Part shown: one piece after another, positions 22,453 to 33,769 of the stretch
How the letters are laid out: each line of letters opens with the position of its first letter
How positions within the stretch are numbered: the stretch's first letter is position 1
Assembly: GCA_018398585.1 (NCBI GenBank)
Contig: JAGTTD010000008.1
Coordinates: 10,862,501-10,926,500, forward strand
DNA length: 64,000 bases
Source of the DNA: Simmondsia chinensis
Taxonomy: Eukaryota > Streptophyta > Magnoliopsida > Caryophyllales > Simmondsiaceae
Direction of reading: 5' to 3'
Notes under the pieces: model-generated
Database searches by the model: none
What the model was told of the DNA's origin: nothing
The model's input: the letters and a program-made list of their open reading frames with translations, nothing else
Position numbers and translations under genes: made by a program

Positions 22453-23112
22453 ATATAGTTGTTTGTCGTAGATCTACATTTCATGTGTAAATTTTTATTT
22501 GAATTAGCATGTTTTTATTTATGTATTTAAAAACATTGCAGATATGTTTCATAGGGAGGAAGGAATATTTTATAATGGATGTCCCTTGAATACGCAATAA
22601 AACAATCACATGTCAAGCATTAAAAGAAACAATGCATACCAAGACTAACTATGAACAGTAATACATTACTGTCACATTGTACAAAGAAAATAGAGTCATC
22701 ATCTGCTACTTCATTAATTACAGACAGAGTAGATCTTTGAAGAATAGAGAATAGGTTAAAATTTAGAGAGCTAGGTGAAAATATAGTAAAAAATGAGATA
22801 TCCCGAAAGTTTAAAGTGATGGTTGAAAGTCAAATAACCATTTTAATGATCATTGGGGTTAAAGCATGTATAATGCATAAACTCCATCTAATATCTTATA
22901 ATTATATTATGTTAATAGTGAAAATAGGGGGCTGATTAGATTCGAATTTATAGCCTCTCATTAAACATCTATGTTAAGGAACTTGCAACTCAAAAACTTA
23001 AACTAACGGGGGAAGTTCATAAAACAGTCTTATATTCAAACAGAATGAAGAAGTTCCAAAAATCAAAATTAAATAAACAAAAGATAATAAAATGCCATGG
23101 AGTGACTACTAA

Positions 23113-23153
<41 letters not shown>

Positions 23154-23560
23154 ATTTTCCTACAATTTTGCCATTTTTTTGGAGCATTAACCATAATTCT
23201 ATTTTAAAAATGGTCATAGTACTAGTACTACTAATAGAGAGAATTAGTAAGCCCTTTTGTCCTTGTATGAGAAAAGGACAAAATTTTAAAAAATTATTTG
23301 AAAAATTCCATCATCTCCTCCTTAAAAGAAAGAAATCTAAATCTAGAACATGTTATTCTAGAGCATGTATCTTAAATATCACCGCATGAAGTTCTCAATG
23401 ATCTGAATTGGATCAAAAATTTCAAACATCAATAACAACAAAATAGCAAAAACCCATAATAAAAATAGTAAAATAAAAAAAACCAAAACAAAATCCATAC
23501 CGAAATTAGGTAAATCTAACAAAGAAAAAACAGCAGAAATCGTTCCAAAGTGAAAACATT
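22453..23560 (-). other. CACTA 5' region upstream of transposase, no gene seen
   Basis: AT-rich sequence between the transposase ATG and the leader-like block, probably leader or intron. It contains a 31-base G run at 23121-23151 and no coding motif. Confidence 0.5.
23121..23151 (+). repeat. Homopolymer of 31 G
   Basis: An unbroken run of 31 G follows AAAGAAAAGA. It produces spurious polyglycine and polyproline frames. Its length may be inexact because such runs are error-prone in sequencing. Confidence 0.9.
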
Positions 23561-23850
23561 AGGGTTGCAAAAATCATAACACAATACTACTCACAATAGA
23601 TGGTGCAAATCCAACCAGTAACGAAGATGACGACGGTGGCCGGCTGTTGGAGGACAACGACGGAGAGGGTGAGAGAGCAATCAGGGCGCGGGTTACAGAG
23701 AGAACGGGGCCCAGAGCAACCCGAGGAGTGAGAGACAAGTTAGGGTTTCTGATAAATGGGGGAGAGAGAGAATATGGGGAGTGTGAAGGGTTACGTAAAC
23801 GGCGTGCTTTTCAGTTAGTTTTCTTGAATGAAATTAAAAAATTAATTGTA
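23560..23850 (-). promoter_or_regulatory. Leader-like sequence at the CACTA 5' side
   Basis: Read on the minus strand it has AGAAACCCTAACTTGTCTCTC, CT-rich runs and then a GC-richer stretch, the look of a plant 5' untranslated leader. It sits upstream of the transposase gene in the right orientation to be its transcribed leader. This is inference from composition; no start site can be fixed. Confidence 0.4.
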
Positions 23851-23864
23851 TTAGAGTAATTTTA

Positions 23865-24876
23865 GGTTGTGTTTGGAGAATGAAATTGGAGCCTAAAATT
23901 GGGGCCCAGAATTTCAATTTTGTTATTTGGTTCACCTGCTGAAATTGTAATTACAATTCCACAGTCTAAATTCCATGCATTTAGATTTTAACTAAAAATC
24001 ATACTTTCCAATTCTTTGGGGTGGGGGTATGGAATTGCAGTTCCATATTAACTCCATCGAACTAAAACTCAAAATGACCCCACTTGATTTACTTAAATCC
24101 AAGATGACTCAAAATCTAAAGGCTTAGACACAACCAAAAATATGACCCAAACCTCAAAAACACCCAACTTGAATGACTTGAACTTAAAATGACAAAAATC
24201 ACCTTAACTCAAAGTCCTAAGTGACTTAACCCAATTGGCCAGAAACTCAAAATGACTCAAATCCATAAAATAAAACTACTCGACTTAAATGTGATGTAAA
24301 CAAGCTAAGTCAAAGTGAAAATAGCCCGACCAAATTGACTAAAACGTAATACTACTCATAACCAAAATAACCAGACTCAACTCAAACTGAGTCTAAGATG
24401 ACTCAAAATTTGAAATGATACAACTCGTTTCTCCTAAAACTAAGATGACTAGAGCTTGAATGACCTAAATGAACTCAAACCGATCATAACTAACCTAAAT
24501 CCCGAAAAGACCAACCCGATTAACTAAAAAATTGGGATAACTCGAGCAACAGATGATCTGATGTGACACTCAACCCAATTTGACTCAAAAATCAAGTAAC
24601 TTGAACTAAAAGTGAATTGTTCAGACTATAGTAACTTGAATGCAATGTGAACCACTTCGACCAAAATCCAACCGTATTTGATTTAAACTTGAAATATTCC
24701 AACTCAATTAACCGAAAACCCTTGATTATTCGAATCATAATGTAATTATAATTTTGACCTCTAATTCCTTGGATGACAGTGGAATTTCAATTCCATTAAA
24801 ATTTCAATTTCACCAGAATTGGAACTGGAATTCCAATTATATTGTCCCATTCCAGCTCCATGCTCCAAACAGAGTC
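23865..24876. mobile_element. PIF/Harbinger-like non-autonomous element, 1.0 kb
   Basis: The left end reads GGTTGTGTTTGGAGAATG and the right end, reversed, GACTCTGTTTGGAGCATG: imperfect inverted ends with the TGTTTGG core common in Tourist/Harbinger elements. A TTA triplet flanks each side (23862-23864 and 24877-24879), the expected target duplication. The interior is AT-rich with many ACTCAAAATGAC-like phrases and no transposase frame. A hAT-type origin is possible if the TTA match is chance. Confidence 0.6.
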
Positions 24877-24879
24877 TTA

Positions 24880-25870
24880 ATGAATTTGTAAAAAATTTGA
24901 AATTGGTATAGCAGTTGTAACTTTAAAATTACAACGGATTTGAAATACAAAGTCCGTTGCAAATTTGAGTTTGCAACGGACTTGCAACGCACTTGATATG
25001 TAAAGTTATAACTATGTTTATTTATTTCACACACATGTTATTTATTTATGAAGGTTTTATATATAATATATCACATAATATAATTTTATAATATTTTTAA
25101 TTTGTTTATTTACTGTAAAGGTCCTTGTACTTTATCTTGTTTATCAATTTTTAGTCATTTTACTTTTAAACGTGTGAATTTTGTTATATTGCTCTAATCA
25201 TATTGTGTCAATTTGATATTTAAAATATATAATTTAATTATGTTTAGTAGGTGAAATTTTAAATGATGAACATTATTACATTCTCTCATCAATTAGCTCG
25301 GCTCGTCAAACCCATATAACGAATACGATGAATGGGTACTGCCACAACTAAAACAATATACACTCCTACTTCGATGACAAGTATTATATCTGATGTATTA
25401 TTATATATATCTAGTTAAGAGATATAAATCACATATCAATGTATATATAAAGCATTCCACATAGATGAATAACATAAGGACTTAACTATCACTATAAACA
25501 CAAAGGCTACTACTGATCATCCGCGATCGATAATTAAGATCATTTGTTACATATTGTGACTTTATAATATAATAAAATATATGATGGCTATATCGTAAAC
25601 ACTATCTTCTCATCCTTTATGTTCATTGTGTTTGGATGAACCTGATTCTGTCATAAAGAATCTATTGCGTGTAGAGATTCACCTGCTAACTCGACAATCT
25701 TAACTTGCGCACACACATTGCTAAGATTTTCATTATTTACGAATCATTTTGAATAATTTTGTCCACAACAATATTGTGTTGTTTTGAAATGCTATTGAAT
25801 TTTTAATGACATTGTTGTTTGTTAATTTATTTATGACATAGTTATTTTATTAAGACACATGTTATTTCAC
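24880..25870 (-). other. CACTA 5' region, no gene seen
   Basis: Very AT-rich, no motif recognised. Short phrases such as TTACAACGGATTTGAAA and TTGCAACGGACTTGCAACG near 24930-25000 belong to the CACTA sub-terminal repeat family. Confidence 0.5.
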
Positions 25871-25879
25871 AACTTTGAA

Positions 25880-27099
25880 ATTTTAACAATAAATTTACAG
25901 TATAAAGTCGTTGCTAATATGAAGCAAACGAGTATTTGCAACGAGTTAGCAAAAGATCATGCCAAAGCAAAGATGAAACCCTTACCATTCTTAATTATTC
26001 CTATCAATTTGACATGGCTTTGCTATAGAAAACATCGTAGAAGATTGCTTCAACTTCTTCCGTTGCAAATTCGTATCAATCTGTTTCGATTTTCCAATGA
26101 GCTTTGATCCATTGCAATTTGATATGGCTGGACCATTGCAAATACGAAGTATTTGATTACTCTAAAGTTAATTGATTTTCCCTTAGCCATTGCAAATCAG
26201 CAGCAAATGCATTGAATTTGCAATGACTACGCCTCTGGCTGAGATCGTATGAAATTTCCGTTACACTGCCATTATTATATCAGTACAAAATATTCTTATA
26301 TGTTAATTACTCAAATATTTCTTTTGCCAAAGTACCAATTTACTCTAGCAGATTTGATATAAGAATATCAAAAACTTTGCTATTGAGGCAATTGCGATAA
26401 TCCAAAAATAAGCAAATGATACGGATTTACAATGGATTTAGCCGTAGCAAGTTGCAACAAAATATACCATAGTAAAACTGAAGGAAATGAGCAAATGTTG
26501 CGATTTTGCAACATGTTTAGCAATAGCAAATTGCAACGGATTTCACTGTTGCAAATTTGAAGCAACTTCTTTTGAATTTGCAGCGGATTTCGTCTGTTAC
26601 AATTTGTAACAAATGTGCCGTTGGAAATCCGTAGCATTCTCTATGTATTAACAATGGTTTTGTCACAAAATTTTTCGTATGAAACTTTTGTTGCAATGCC
26701 ATTGCTTTTTCGTTGCAAAATATGCTTGCTTATTCATTTATCACATTTTTTGTTAGTTATAATATCAATTTATTTTGAGAAATTATTAAAAAAAAAGTCA
26801 AAAATTTTGCTACAAAGTTGAACAGTTGCTAATCCATAGCAAGTGCAGATTTGCTACAGATTTACAACGACTAGGACCGTAGCAATTTGCTACGGATTTT
26901 GTCGCTGCAAATCAGTAGCAAATGCTATGGATTTGATATGGTTTTGTCACAAATTTGTGCCGTATGAAACAATTGTTGCAATGTCGTTACTCTATCATTG
27001 CAAAATATACTTGTTTCAAATTCGTTGCAAATATGTATGAGATTCGTTTCAAATTTGCTACGGATTTTTGCTGTAGCAAATATTTGTTGCTAATTGAGC
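25880..27099. repeat. CACTA right sub-terminal repeats
   Basis: Many direct and inverted copies of GTTGCAAATTCGTAGCAAAT and TTGCTACGGATTTG-like motifs fill this stretch, matching those at the left end. Spurious short frames result. No gene. Confidence 0.8.
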
Positions 27100-27113
27100 A
27101 TTTTCTAGTAGTG
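27100..27113 (-). repeat. CACTA right terminal inverted repeat
   Basis: ATTTTCTAGTAGTG on the plus strand is CACTACTAGAAAAT on the minus strand. It is followed by AAT, the target duplication. Confidence 0.93.
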
Positions 27114-27129
27114 AATATTTTTAAAACAG

Positions 27130-27262
27130 AACAACAACAAGCCCGGTGTTACAAGGCCTCCCGCCAACGCATGGTCTGGGGGGAGTGAGTTGTACGCATC
27201 CGCAAGCCCTTACACTTTTTTTAAGGTGCTCCACTAAAGAGAGGCTGTGTCCGAGAGCAATG
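27130..27262 (-). mobile_element. tRNA-derived SINE (TS/Au-like 3' part), 5'-truncated
   Basis: Read on the minus strand it has CTCGGACACAGCCTCTCTTT, a GTAAGGGCTTGCGG segment, an AGACCATGCG block and ends in GTTGTTGTT. This is the body and tail of the plant SINE group whose members carry AACAGCCTCT and end in TTG repeats. The tRNA-like head is missing. TATTTTTAAAACAG before and TATTTTTGAAAGAT after could be a diverged target duplication. Confidence 0.65.
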
Positions 27263-27539
27263 GTATTTTTGAAAGATTAGTTTCAAGTACCAATTATTTA
27301 CTACTGACATAAGAAATTTCATTCATAAATGAAATACATACCGCCTTGTATATACGTATATAGATACACAACAATGAACAGAGAACACACTGCAAATATA
27401 TCATCAGTATCATGAATAATTAAATATTATGGGGTAAATTAAATATTAGTACTCCGGGGGTTTAGTGTACTAATTATTTAGGACACAACTTAATGAAGTA
27501 ACTTTTTATTCCAAAAAGTTACATATATTTAATAATAAA

Positions 27540-27724
27540 GGATTTTTCTAACATGTGCCCTTGAGGCACTTATTAAGAAACATTAATTGCATTAAATTCC
27601 TATATTTTAGTAGTCTATATAAAAATAATAATATTTTTTCCTTTTTAATGTTTAGATGATTTGGTAAAAATTCAATACATATAAGCGCAATAAATGTCCC
27701 TTAACATGTGCCCAGAAAATCCAT
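27540..27724. mobile_element. MITE-like inverted-repeat element
   Basis: The left side begins GGATTTTTCTAACATGTGCCC. The right side, reversed, begins GGATTTTCTGGGCACATGTTA. The sharing of GGATTTT, and of ACATGTGCCC in both orientations, suggests a small palindromic element of about 185 bp. No convincing target duplication and no coding frame. Confidence 0.4.
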
Positions 27725-27729
27725 TGAAT

Positions 27730-28545
27730 AACTACTACCATTTCCCTTCTCGTAGCTTCTCCATTAGTTACTGACTTGCCTTTCACTAAATAATTCATTT
27801 ATACTTGAACATATTCATTGTATAATTTGCAAATGTCAAACACTTGGAATACTTTTGCCAAAGTTTCCGGACTACTCAAATACTTGCGAATCAACTAAAG
27901 GGACATCTGTATCTCATAAGAGACTGTAGATTCCCTATTGAATACCTGATCCTTGTCACACTTCAGGTCGCTACCTTGTGTACATGGGAATTCAGTCATG
28001 CGTTTAGACCTTACTTATAGTACACCAAAGTAACTAACGCTCCATGTGCAAGTCCAGAATACAATCACGATTTAGAGTCGTTGTTCAAAAAACACAACAT
28101 GAATCACACATCTCTGTTAGTAGTATAGAAACAAGCAGCTCAAATGGTCCAATTCGGTGTGTCAACCTTATTAAACACACTAATATACCACTTTTGGATC
28201 ACCATCGCCATGACCAAAACTAGCCATCTAAAGTGCCACGTTATAGTCTTAGCATACAAGTGGTCCAAACTTGTCTTCGACTACAACTCTTTCAAATAAT
28301 AATCCATACCATTCGTTCCAAGTTTATCTGTGGGTCAGTCTCATAAACCACTTAGAATAAACATGTAAATTTTAGTTTGAGGACTAAACCCATCTCATGG
28401 ATGTTCCAAAACAGAAAATCATAAGCAGTATAAATATTCGCTTACACGAATTTAACAAGGAACCGACTGGAACTTCAATTTTATTCATTAGTAAAATAAT
28501 ATTAACATAATAAATCTGAATTTTAGGATACTATTCCTAACAACC
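27730..28545 (-). mobile_element. Truncated Ty1/copia LTR, same family as the 28621-43062 element
   Basis: It matches the LTR segments at 30060-30869 and 42350-43062. Shared phrases include CTTCTCCATTAGTTACTGACTTGCC, CATCTGTATCTCATAAGAGACT and GACCTTACTTAT, ending ACTATTCCTAACA. It begins abruptly near 27730, so the rest of the LTR is missing. The bases after 28545 do not look like the polypurine tract of this family, so it is a fragment of a solo or outer LTR. Confidence 0.75.
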
Positions 28546-28620
28546 AATTGGGTTCTGCAGGATGCCAACCCCAATAGAATGGGCGTGCCACACAGGACTT
28601 GCATCAGCCATCCATGGGCG

Positions 28621-30869
28621 TATTGGGAAAAGATCTAAATTTTTCTAGATAAATAAACTCTGATACCGATCATCGGGTTCATAATTTTTCAACTACAGGT
28701 ACCTATAAGAGCACTTAAAGTAGGAGACTCTTCTCTCTACCTAAGCTCCCGGTCAGAGAGTCACGCTTCGTGACACCTCACGTGCGAGAGTTCTTGGGAA
28801 TAGGTCTATCTTTATAAACCCTTGGCCTTAATACCGGTTGTTGGGACAAATTTTAAAGATTCTCCCTAATTTTATAAAGTAGGGGAGGGTTCAGAATTCA
28901 TAATTCTAAACCTAAGATTGATTTAAAATTCCAAATTTTAAATCTACACATCTGAATTCTTAATTTAGATCTATATGACTTTTACTCTAATACATTCATA
29001 ACAATACATAAGCTTAAATAGGCATAATAACGAATATTGTAAATAAATAAAAAAGCAAAAATTGAAAGAAGAAAGAAAGAAGAATGTACCTGAAATTGCT
29101 CCATTAATAAAGAGTACTAAGAAAATTGAGACCCCGTGGTCTTTTACGCAATGACCTCAAACTGCCAGGAGGGTAATCTCTGAAAAAAAATGAAGCTGAG
29201 GAAAGAAAATTTTCAATGGAAAATTTTCTCTCCAACTAGGTATCAGAAAAAATTTCAGAAACCTAAAAATTTTGCATCAATTGAATGCCAAACTCTTAGA
29301 ATAGGTACCTCTATTTACAGTAGTATATCGGAGCGAAAAAATATAAAATAAACCATGTGGGATTCGTAAGTCTAATACAAATACGCAGCATTTAATATAT
29401 AATAGAATAAAAACGACGCGTGTTACTTGAATACAAAGTAGCGTACCTTTTTAAATTAAAACGTGTGCCACGTGACACAATCTCATTCGCCCGCTCCCGA
29501 AGGCACGGATTGCGCTTGGGTGAACCTGAGTGTGTCACATGGCATGTTCTGATTGGTCCACCCCAGAAGGCATGAATCCTCACCTGAGGACCACCCGTCG
29601 CGCACTGTTTGGTCCATCCTCGTAGTGGCGAATTGAGACCCCTGTGCAGTTTTCGTTCCTTTTTTGCTTTATTTTCCACATGTAAAAATTCATCTTGAAT
29701 TTTAATTTTCAAAAATTATTTTATTTTACAATTTTGTACTTTATTCATCTCATGAATAATGTTTGGCAAATTAAATTTACCCATGTCATGGATAAATAAT
29801 TCATCTCATGAATTCTTTAATATTTTTTCGATAGCAATAAATACAGAGGCTTGCGCAGGGACCTCAGGGACAATTTAAATTTAGTTCCAATTGGGTTAAT
29901 TTAATCACCACAAGATATAATTTAATTATCATTTAATGAAACTTAATTCAACTAAATAAATCTCCCTGCACTCCAGACTTAAACCATTTATTCGATATCT
30001 CCCTAATAGACTGTATTGATGACAACAACCCCTCCACAAGATATCCATGACAAAGGACAAATGTAACCACTACCACTATCCTTCTCACAGCTTCTCCATT
30101 AGTTACGGACTTGCCCTTCACTGAATAATTCATTTATACTTGAACATATTGACGGTATAAATTCCAAATGTCAAACACTTGAAATACTTTGGCCAAAGTT
30201 TCCAAACTATTCAAATATTTGCGAATTAACTAAGGGGACATCTGTATCTCATAAGAGACTACAGATTCCCTATTGAATACCTGATCCTTGTCACACATCA
30301 CGCCGCTACCCAGTGCATGTGGGACTTCAGTCATGCATTTAGACCTTACTTATTGTACACCAAAGTGACTAACGCTCCATGCAAGAGTCCAGAATACTCT
30401 CATGATTTAGAGCCATCATTCAAACAGTACAACGTGAATTACTCATCTCCGATAGTAGTCTAGAAATAAGTAACCCACATGGTCCAACTCAGTGTGTTAA
30501 TCTTATTAAACACACCAACCCAACACTTTTGAATCTCCATCCACATGACCAAGACAAGTCATCTAAAGTGTTTGTTGATTGTCTTAACGGACAAGTAGTC
30601 CAAGCTTATCTGACCACAAGTTATTCAAATAACATTCCATGCCATTTGGTCCATCTATGGGTAAATCTCATTATCCACTTAGAACAAGCATGTAAAATGT
30701 AATCTAAGGACTACACCCATCTCATGGATGTATCCCAAAAGAAAATCACATGCAGTATAAATGCTTGCTTACACAATTTAACTCGAAAACGACTGGGATT
30801 TTAATTTTATTTATTAATTAAAATAATGCATCTAGATTAAATCTGAATTTCGGGGCATTGTTTTTAACA
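28621..30869 (-). repeat. 3' LTR of the Ty1/copia element
   Basis: About 2249 bp. On the plus strand it runs from TATTGGGAAAAGATCTAAAT to GCATTGTTTTTAACA. It matches the other LTR in order: AGCACTTAAAGTAGGAG, CAGAGAGTCACGCTTC, AATACCGGTTGTTGGGAC and GTATCTCATAAGAGACTACAG. The outer terminal base has changed from TG to TA. No gene; short frames within it are spurious. Confidence 0.88.
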
Positions 30870-30885
30870 ATCTTCCACTTGTCCT
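30870..30885 (-). other. Polypurine tract of the Ty1/copia element
   Basis: The minus strand reads GGACAAGTGGAAGAT directly before the LTR, a typical copia plus-strand primer. Confidence 0.8.
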
Positions 30886-30939
30886 AAATCCAATTTATGA
30901 CAAACTCCATACACCCCTATTTTAAGTTTGAACCAAAGG

Positions 30940-31520
30940 TCTACAGAGTCTAACCCTTAGTGAGCTCAATTAGTCTTTTGTGAAGTCAGTAACACAATAC
31001 TGCTTGACATTCCTCTTACTAATGGCTCCCACTCGAAGGATAAAGACATGCTTAGATGTCAAACGTCTATCATTTTAATCTGAATGGAAGTCTTAAATCA
31101 GTATAGCCAACTGGAACTAGCTCGTCACTTTGAAAGATCAGCATGTAGTCTCTAGTTCTTCTCAAGAACTAGAGAAAACGCTTCGCTATCACCTAGTACA
31201 TCGGACCTTGGTTTGACTGACATCTGCTTACTATATCACAGCAAAGCAAACATTAGGTTTTTTTTGCAACATGGCATACCTGAGGCCTCTCACTGCCAAA
31301 GCATATGGAATATTCCTCAATTGCTCCTCCTCTTGAGGTGTCTTAGAACACTGCTCTAAAGAGATAATGGGACTCCATGCCTGAAAGGTAAAAAATCTTT
31401 CTTAGAGTCCTCCATGCAAAACCTTGACAACATTTTGTCAATATAAGTGACTAGAAAAAGACTCAACATCCTACTCTTAGAACCTCGCAGAAGCTTAATC
31501 CTAAGAGTAGAGCTGGCTTC
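30940..31520 (-). pseudogene. Ty1/copia RT-RNase H remnant
   Basis: The minus strand retains recognisable copia pol text in changing frames: RFCMEDSKKDFLPFRHGV (near 31380-31430) and a KTPQEEEQLRNIPYA-like stretch (near 31300-31350), which precede the RNase H region. Stops and indels abound. The catalytic RT motif was not found. Confidence 0.6.
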
Positions 31521-32175
31521 TCGTATGTCTTTCATATTGAGCTATCATGATAACCAAGTCTTTATAGTTATTGAAACCCCCACATTATTCCTATTGTTCA
31601 CATACAATTAAAAAAAATTCACTACTTTCTCTTAGTGTTCATACACGCATGGTTCATTCAACCAATTGCTCAGAACTATAAAACTTAATTGTTTCATTGT
31701 GACTAAAAGGATCAGATTCAATGCCACGGTCAACCACTAAACGTTCCAGCTAAGAGCATGTCAGGTGACCTGACAATCCTCCCACCATACCTAAGCTCTC
31801 ATGTACCTGGAACATTCTTGTTCCTCTCAGTAGGTGCATCTAATGCATCTACTATGTATTGAGTTGTGTCTAGCCATTTGGAATTAGTGTCATTTTGCAT
31901 TGTATTTTGCAAAATACTTCTCTAAGTATTTTGCATTGTATTTACAAAAGACCTTTTAAATAAAAAAACTGTAGAAAAGACCGTCCTTATTCCTTTTATT
32001 TGTAACGCCATTCTGTTGCAGTGTACCCAAAGCAGAAATCTAAGATTTTATCTCATTTGTAGTTAGGAAATCCAAAAACTCACCCAAAAAATATTCACCA
32101 CCTCGATGCGATCGAAGTGACTTTGCTTGTTTACCTAATAGCTTTTAAAACTCAACTTTTTACTCTTTGAATATC
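31521..32175 (-). other. Decayed copia pol spacer, no domain recognised
   Basis: It lies where the rest of RT should be. The sequence is too degraded, or too rearranged, to read. Confidence 0.4.
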
Positions 32176-32562
32176 TCAAAAAACGTTCGACTTATGTCTC
32201 ATCAGGTAAATATATCCATGCCTTGAGTAATCATCACTAAATGTGGTTAAGTACCCATATCCACCTCTTGCCTGAACATGCATTAGTCCACATACATCTA
32301 TGTGAACTAGCTCAAGCAAGTCACTAACCTTGTTGCCTTTGCTCTTAAAGATAGACTTGGTCATCTTTCTTTCTATGCACGATTTGCAGACTGGTAATGA
32401 CGTCAAGTCCAAAGCCTCTATCGGTCCATCTTTTACCAGTCTTTGGATCTTGTTTGATTTGGTGCGACCTAAACATTGGTGTGAGGTGTAGGCATTTAAA
32501 CAATTACCAAAGCTTTGATAAAAAATAACATGAATAAACAATTTATTCATGTACATGTGCAA
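32176..32562 (-). pseudogene. Ty1/copia GAG-pre-integrase and integrase fragment
   Basis: A 128-codon open stretch contains LPVCKSCIERKMTKSIF, the GAG_pre-integrs signature with the zinc-binding CxxC, then LLELVHIDVCGLMHVQARGG and FSDDYSRHGYIYLM, the start of the integrase core with its first catalytic aspartate (HIDVCG). The frame closes on both sides. Family assignment to Ty1/copia is firm; lineage is not resolved. Confidence 0.85.
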
Positions 32563-33020
32563 ATAAATAATTTATTTCTCATATTAGAATTTTCATTATC
32601 ACAATTAACTGAATAACAATTATCCATTAACCGAAATACAGAAATTAATTTCCTGTGCAACGAAAGTTTAAAAAATCAATCCTTGGAAATAAAACTCTAT
32701 CACTAAAGTCTAAGGTAACATCTCCTTCACCTAAGACCACTATTATTATATTATCCCTGACCATTAGGTACAACACCCATCGTGTAGCCTTTAGCCTAGC
32801 CTAAGCTCCTATAACGTAATACAAATATGGTCAGTTGAACCTGAGTCCACCCACCGGGAACCTGGTGGACTCTCAACTGCGCATGACTCAACTAAGTGAG
32901 ATATCAACATATCTCTACCAAATGGCTTAGTAGTTTTTGTAGGAAGAGTAGCTATATACTTAGTGTAGTTTCTCCTCAAGTGGCCTAGTTTACTTGCAAA
33001 CGAAACACTTTTCTTTTGCT
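32563..33020 (-). pseudogene. Ty1/copia gag zinc-knuckle and protease region remnant
   Basis: Minus-strand reading near 32950-33020 gives KKKCFVCK followed by a HLRRNCTKYIA-like stretch out of phase, the remains of a CCHC zinc knuckle. The next 400 bases lie where protease is expected but show no clear DSG motif. Multiple stops. Confidence 0.5.
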
Positions 33021-33760
33021 GACTTCGTTATGGACTTGGTTGCTACAATAGCAACCTTGCCCTTTCCTTTCTTTCTATTAGGTCCCTTGTGAGTAATAAG
33101 TAAGGCTAACTTATTTTTTAAGGCAAAGTAATTTGGTCCAGTGAGTACATTATATATTAAAAATCAAGTGAAGTTTGCCATCCGTATCCATATCAAAAAT
33201 ACTATAAATGCAAACATTTGTGTAGCTGTCTAACAATAGTCATGTATAATGCAGTGATATATAACATACACAATAAGTCAGATATCCACCAAACTGTACT
33301 GTCATGCATACAATGATGACCCAAACACACCACTCCTTACTCCGCGGCAGCAGGGCAGCACGAAGCTAGTTCGGATGAGAACTATTCTCAATTAACATGT
33401 TTTCTTGTAACCCCTACTAAAACATGATTAACTCGCCATTTTACCTTAGTCTTTAACATGACATAGTAGTGCTCCTTGGGGAGGCTAACAAACCATGCTA
33501 GTCAAGTGTAAACAATTACCTAAACCTCCATACAAATACATGTAATACTCTACGGCAGTGTGGTCGCATCGCTTTTTTGCACTTTGGTTTATCCCAATAG
33601 TAGTCTAACTCTATAATATGCAAACTGACATCTTCCACAAGGAGGTCTATCGATCTACTATACGGCTAGACCTATAATGAAGACCGTGAGGTTACAACAA
33701 TTGAAAACTCACTCCCACTTGATTTTTATAGCTAGTGGTTTTTAATTAACTTGCATTTAC
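33021..33760 (-). other. Copia gag/leader region, no domain recognised
   Basis: It lies between the zinc-knuckle remnant and the leader repeats, where gag should be. No clear UBN2-type gag motif could be read. Confidence 0.4.
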
Positions 33761-33769
33761 AACTTGAAT

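Larger units (their letters stand above)
4302..27113 (-). mobile_element. CACTA (En/Spm) DNA transposon, 22.8 kb, with nested insertions
   Basis: The left end reads CACTACAAGAAAAT. The right end, read on the minus strand, is CACTACTAGAAAAT, the typical CACTA terminal inverted repeat with one mismatch. The 3-bp target duplication is perfect: AAT at 4299-4301 and AAT at 27114-27116. Both ends carry dense sub-terminal repeats built on GTTGCAAATTTGCAAC-like motifs. Two CACTA gene types lie on the minus strand, a TNP2-like transposase (19150-22452) and a Transposase_24-like second gene (18860 down to 5189), so the element's 5' end is at 27113. Both genes are decayed. About 11.1 kb of the length is an inserted LTR element and 1.0 kb a Harbinger-like element, leaving about 10.7 kb of CACTA proper, a normal size for the family. 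Confidence 0.93.

Noticed and set aside
20240..22458. Plus-strand frames opposite the CACTA transposase
   Set aside because: Antisense to Transposase_21 and DUF4218 coding sequence, with no motif.
23017..23389. Polyglycine and polyproline frames
   Set aside because: Produced by the 31-G run.
28546..28620. Second possible duplication (GGGCGTGCC at 28580 resembling GGGCGCGCC at 43063)
   Set aside because: GGGCG at 28616-28620 is directly adjacent to the LTR edge and matches perfectly; the farther match is not adjacent.
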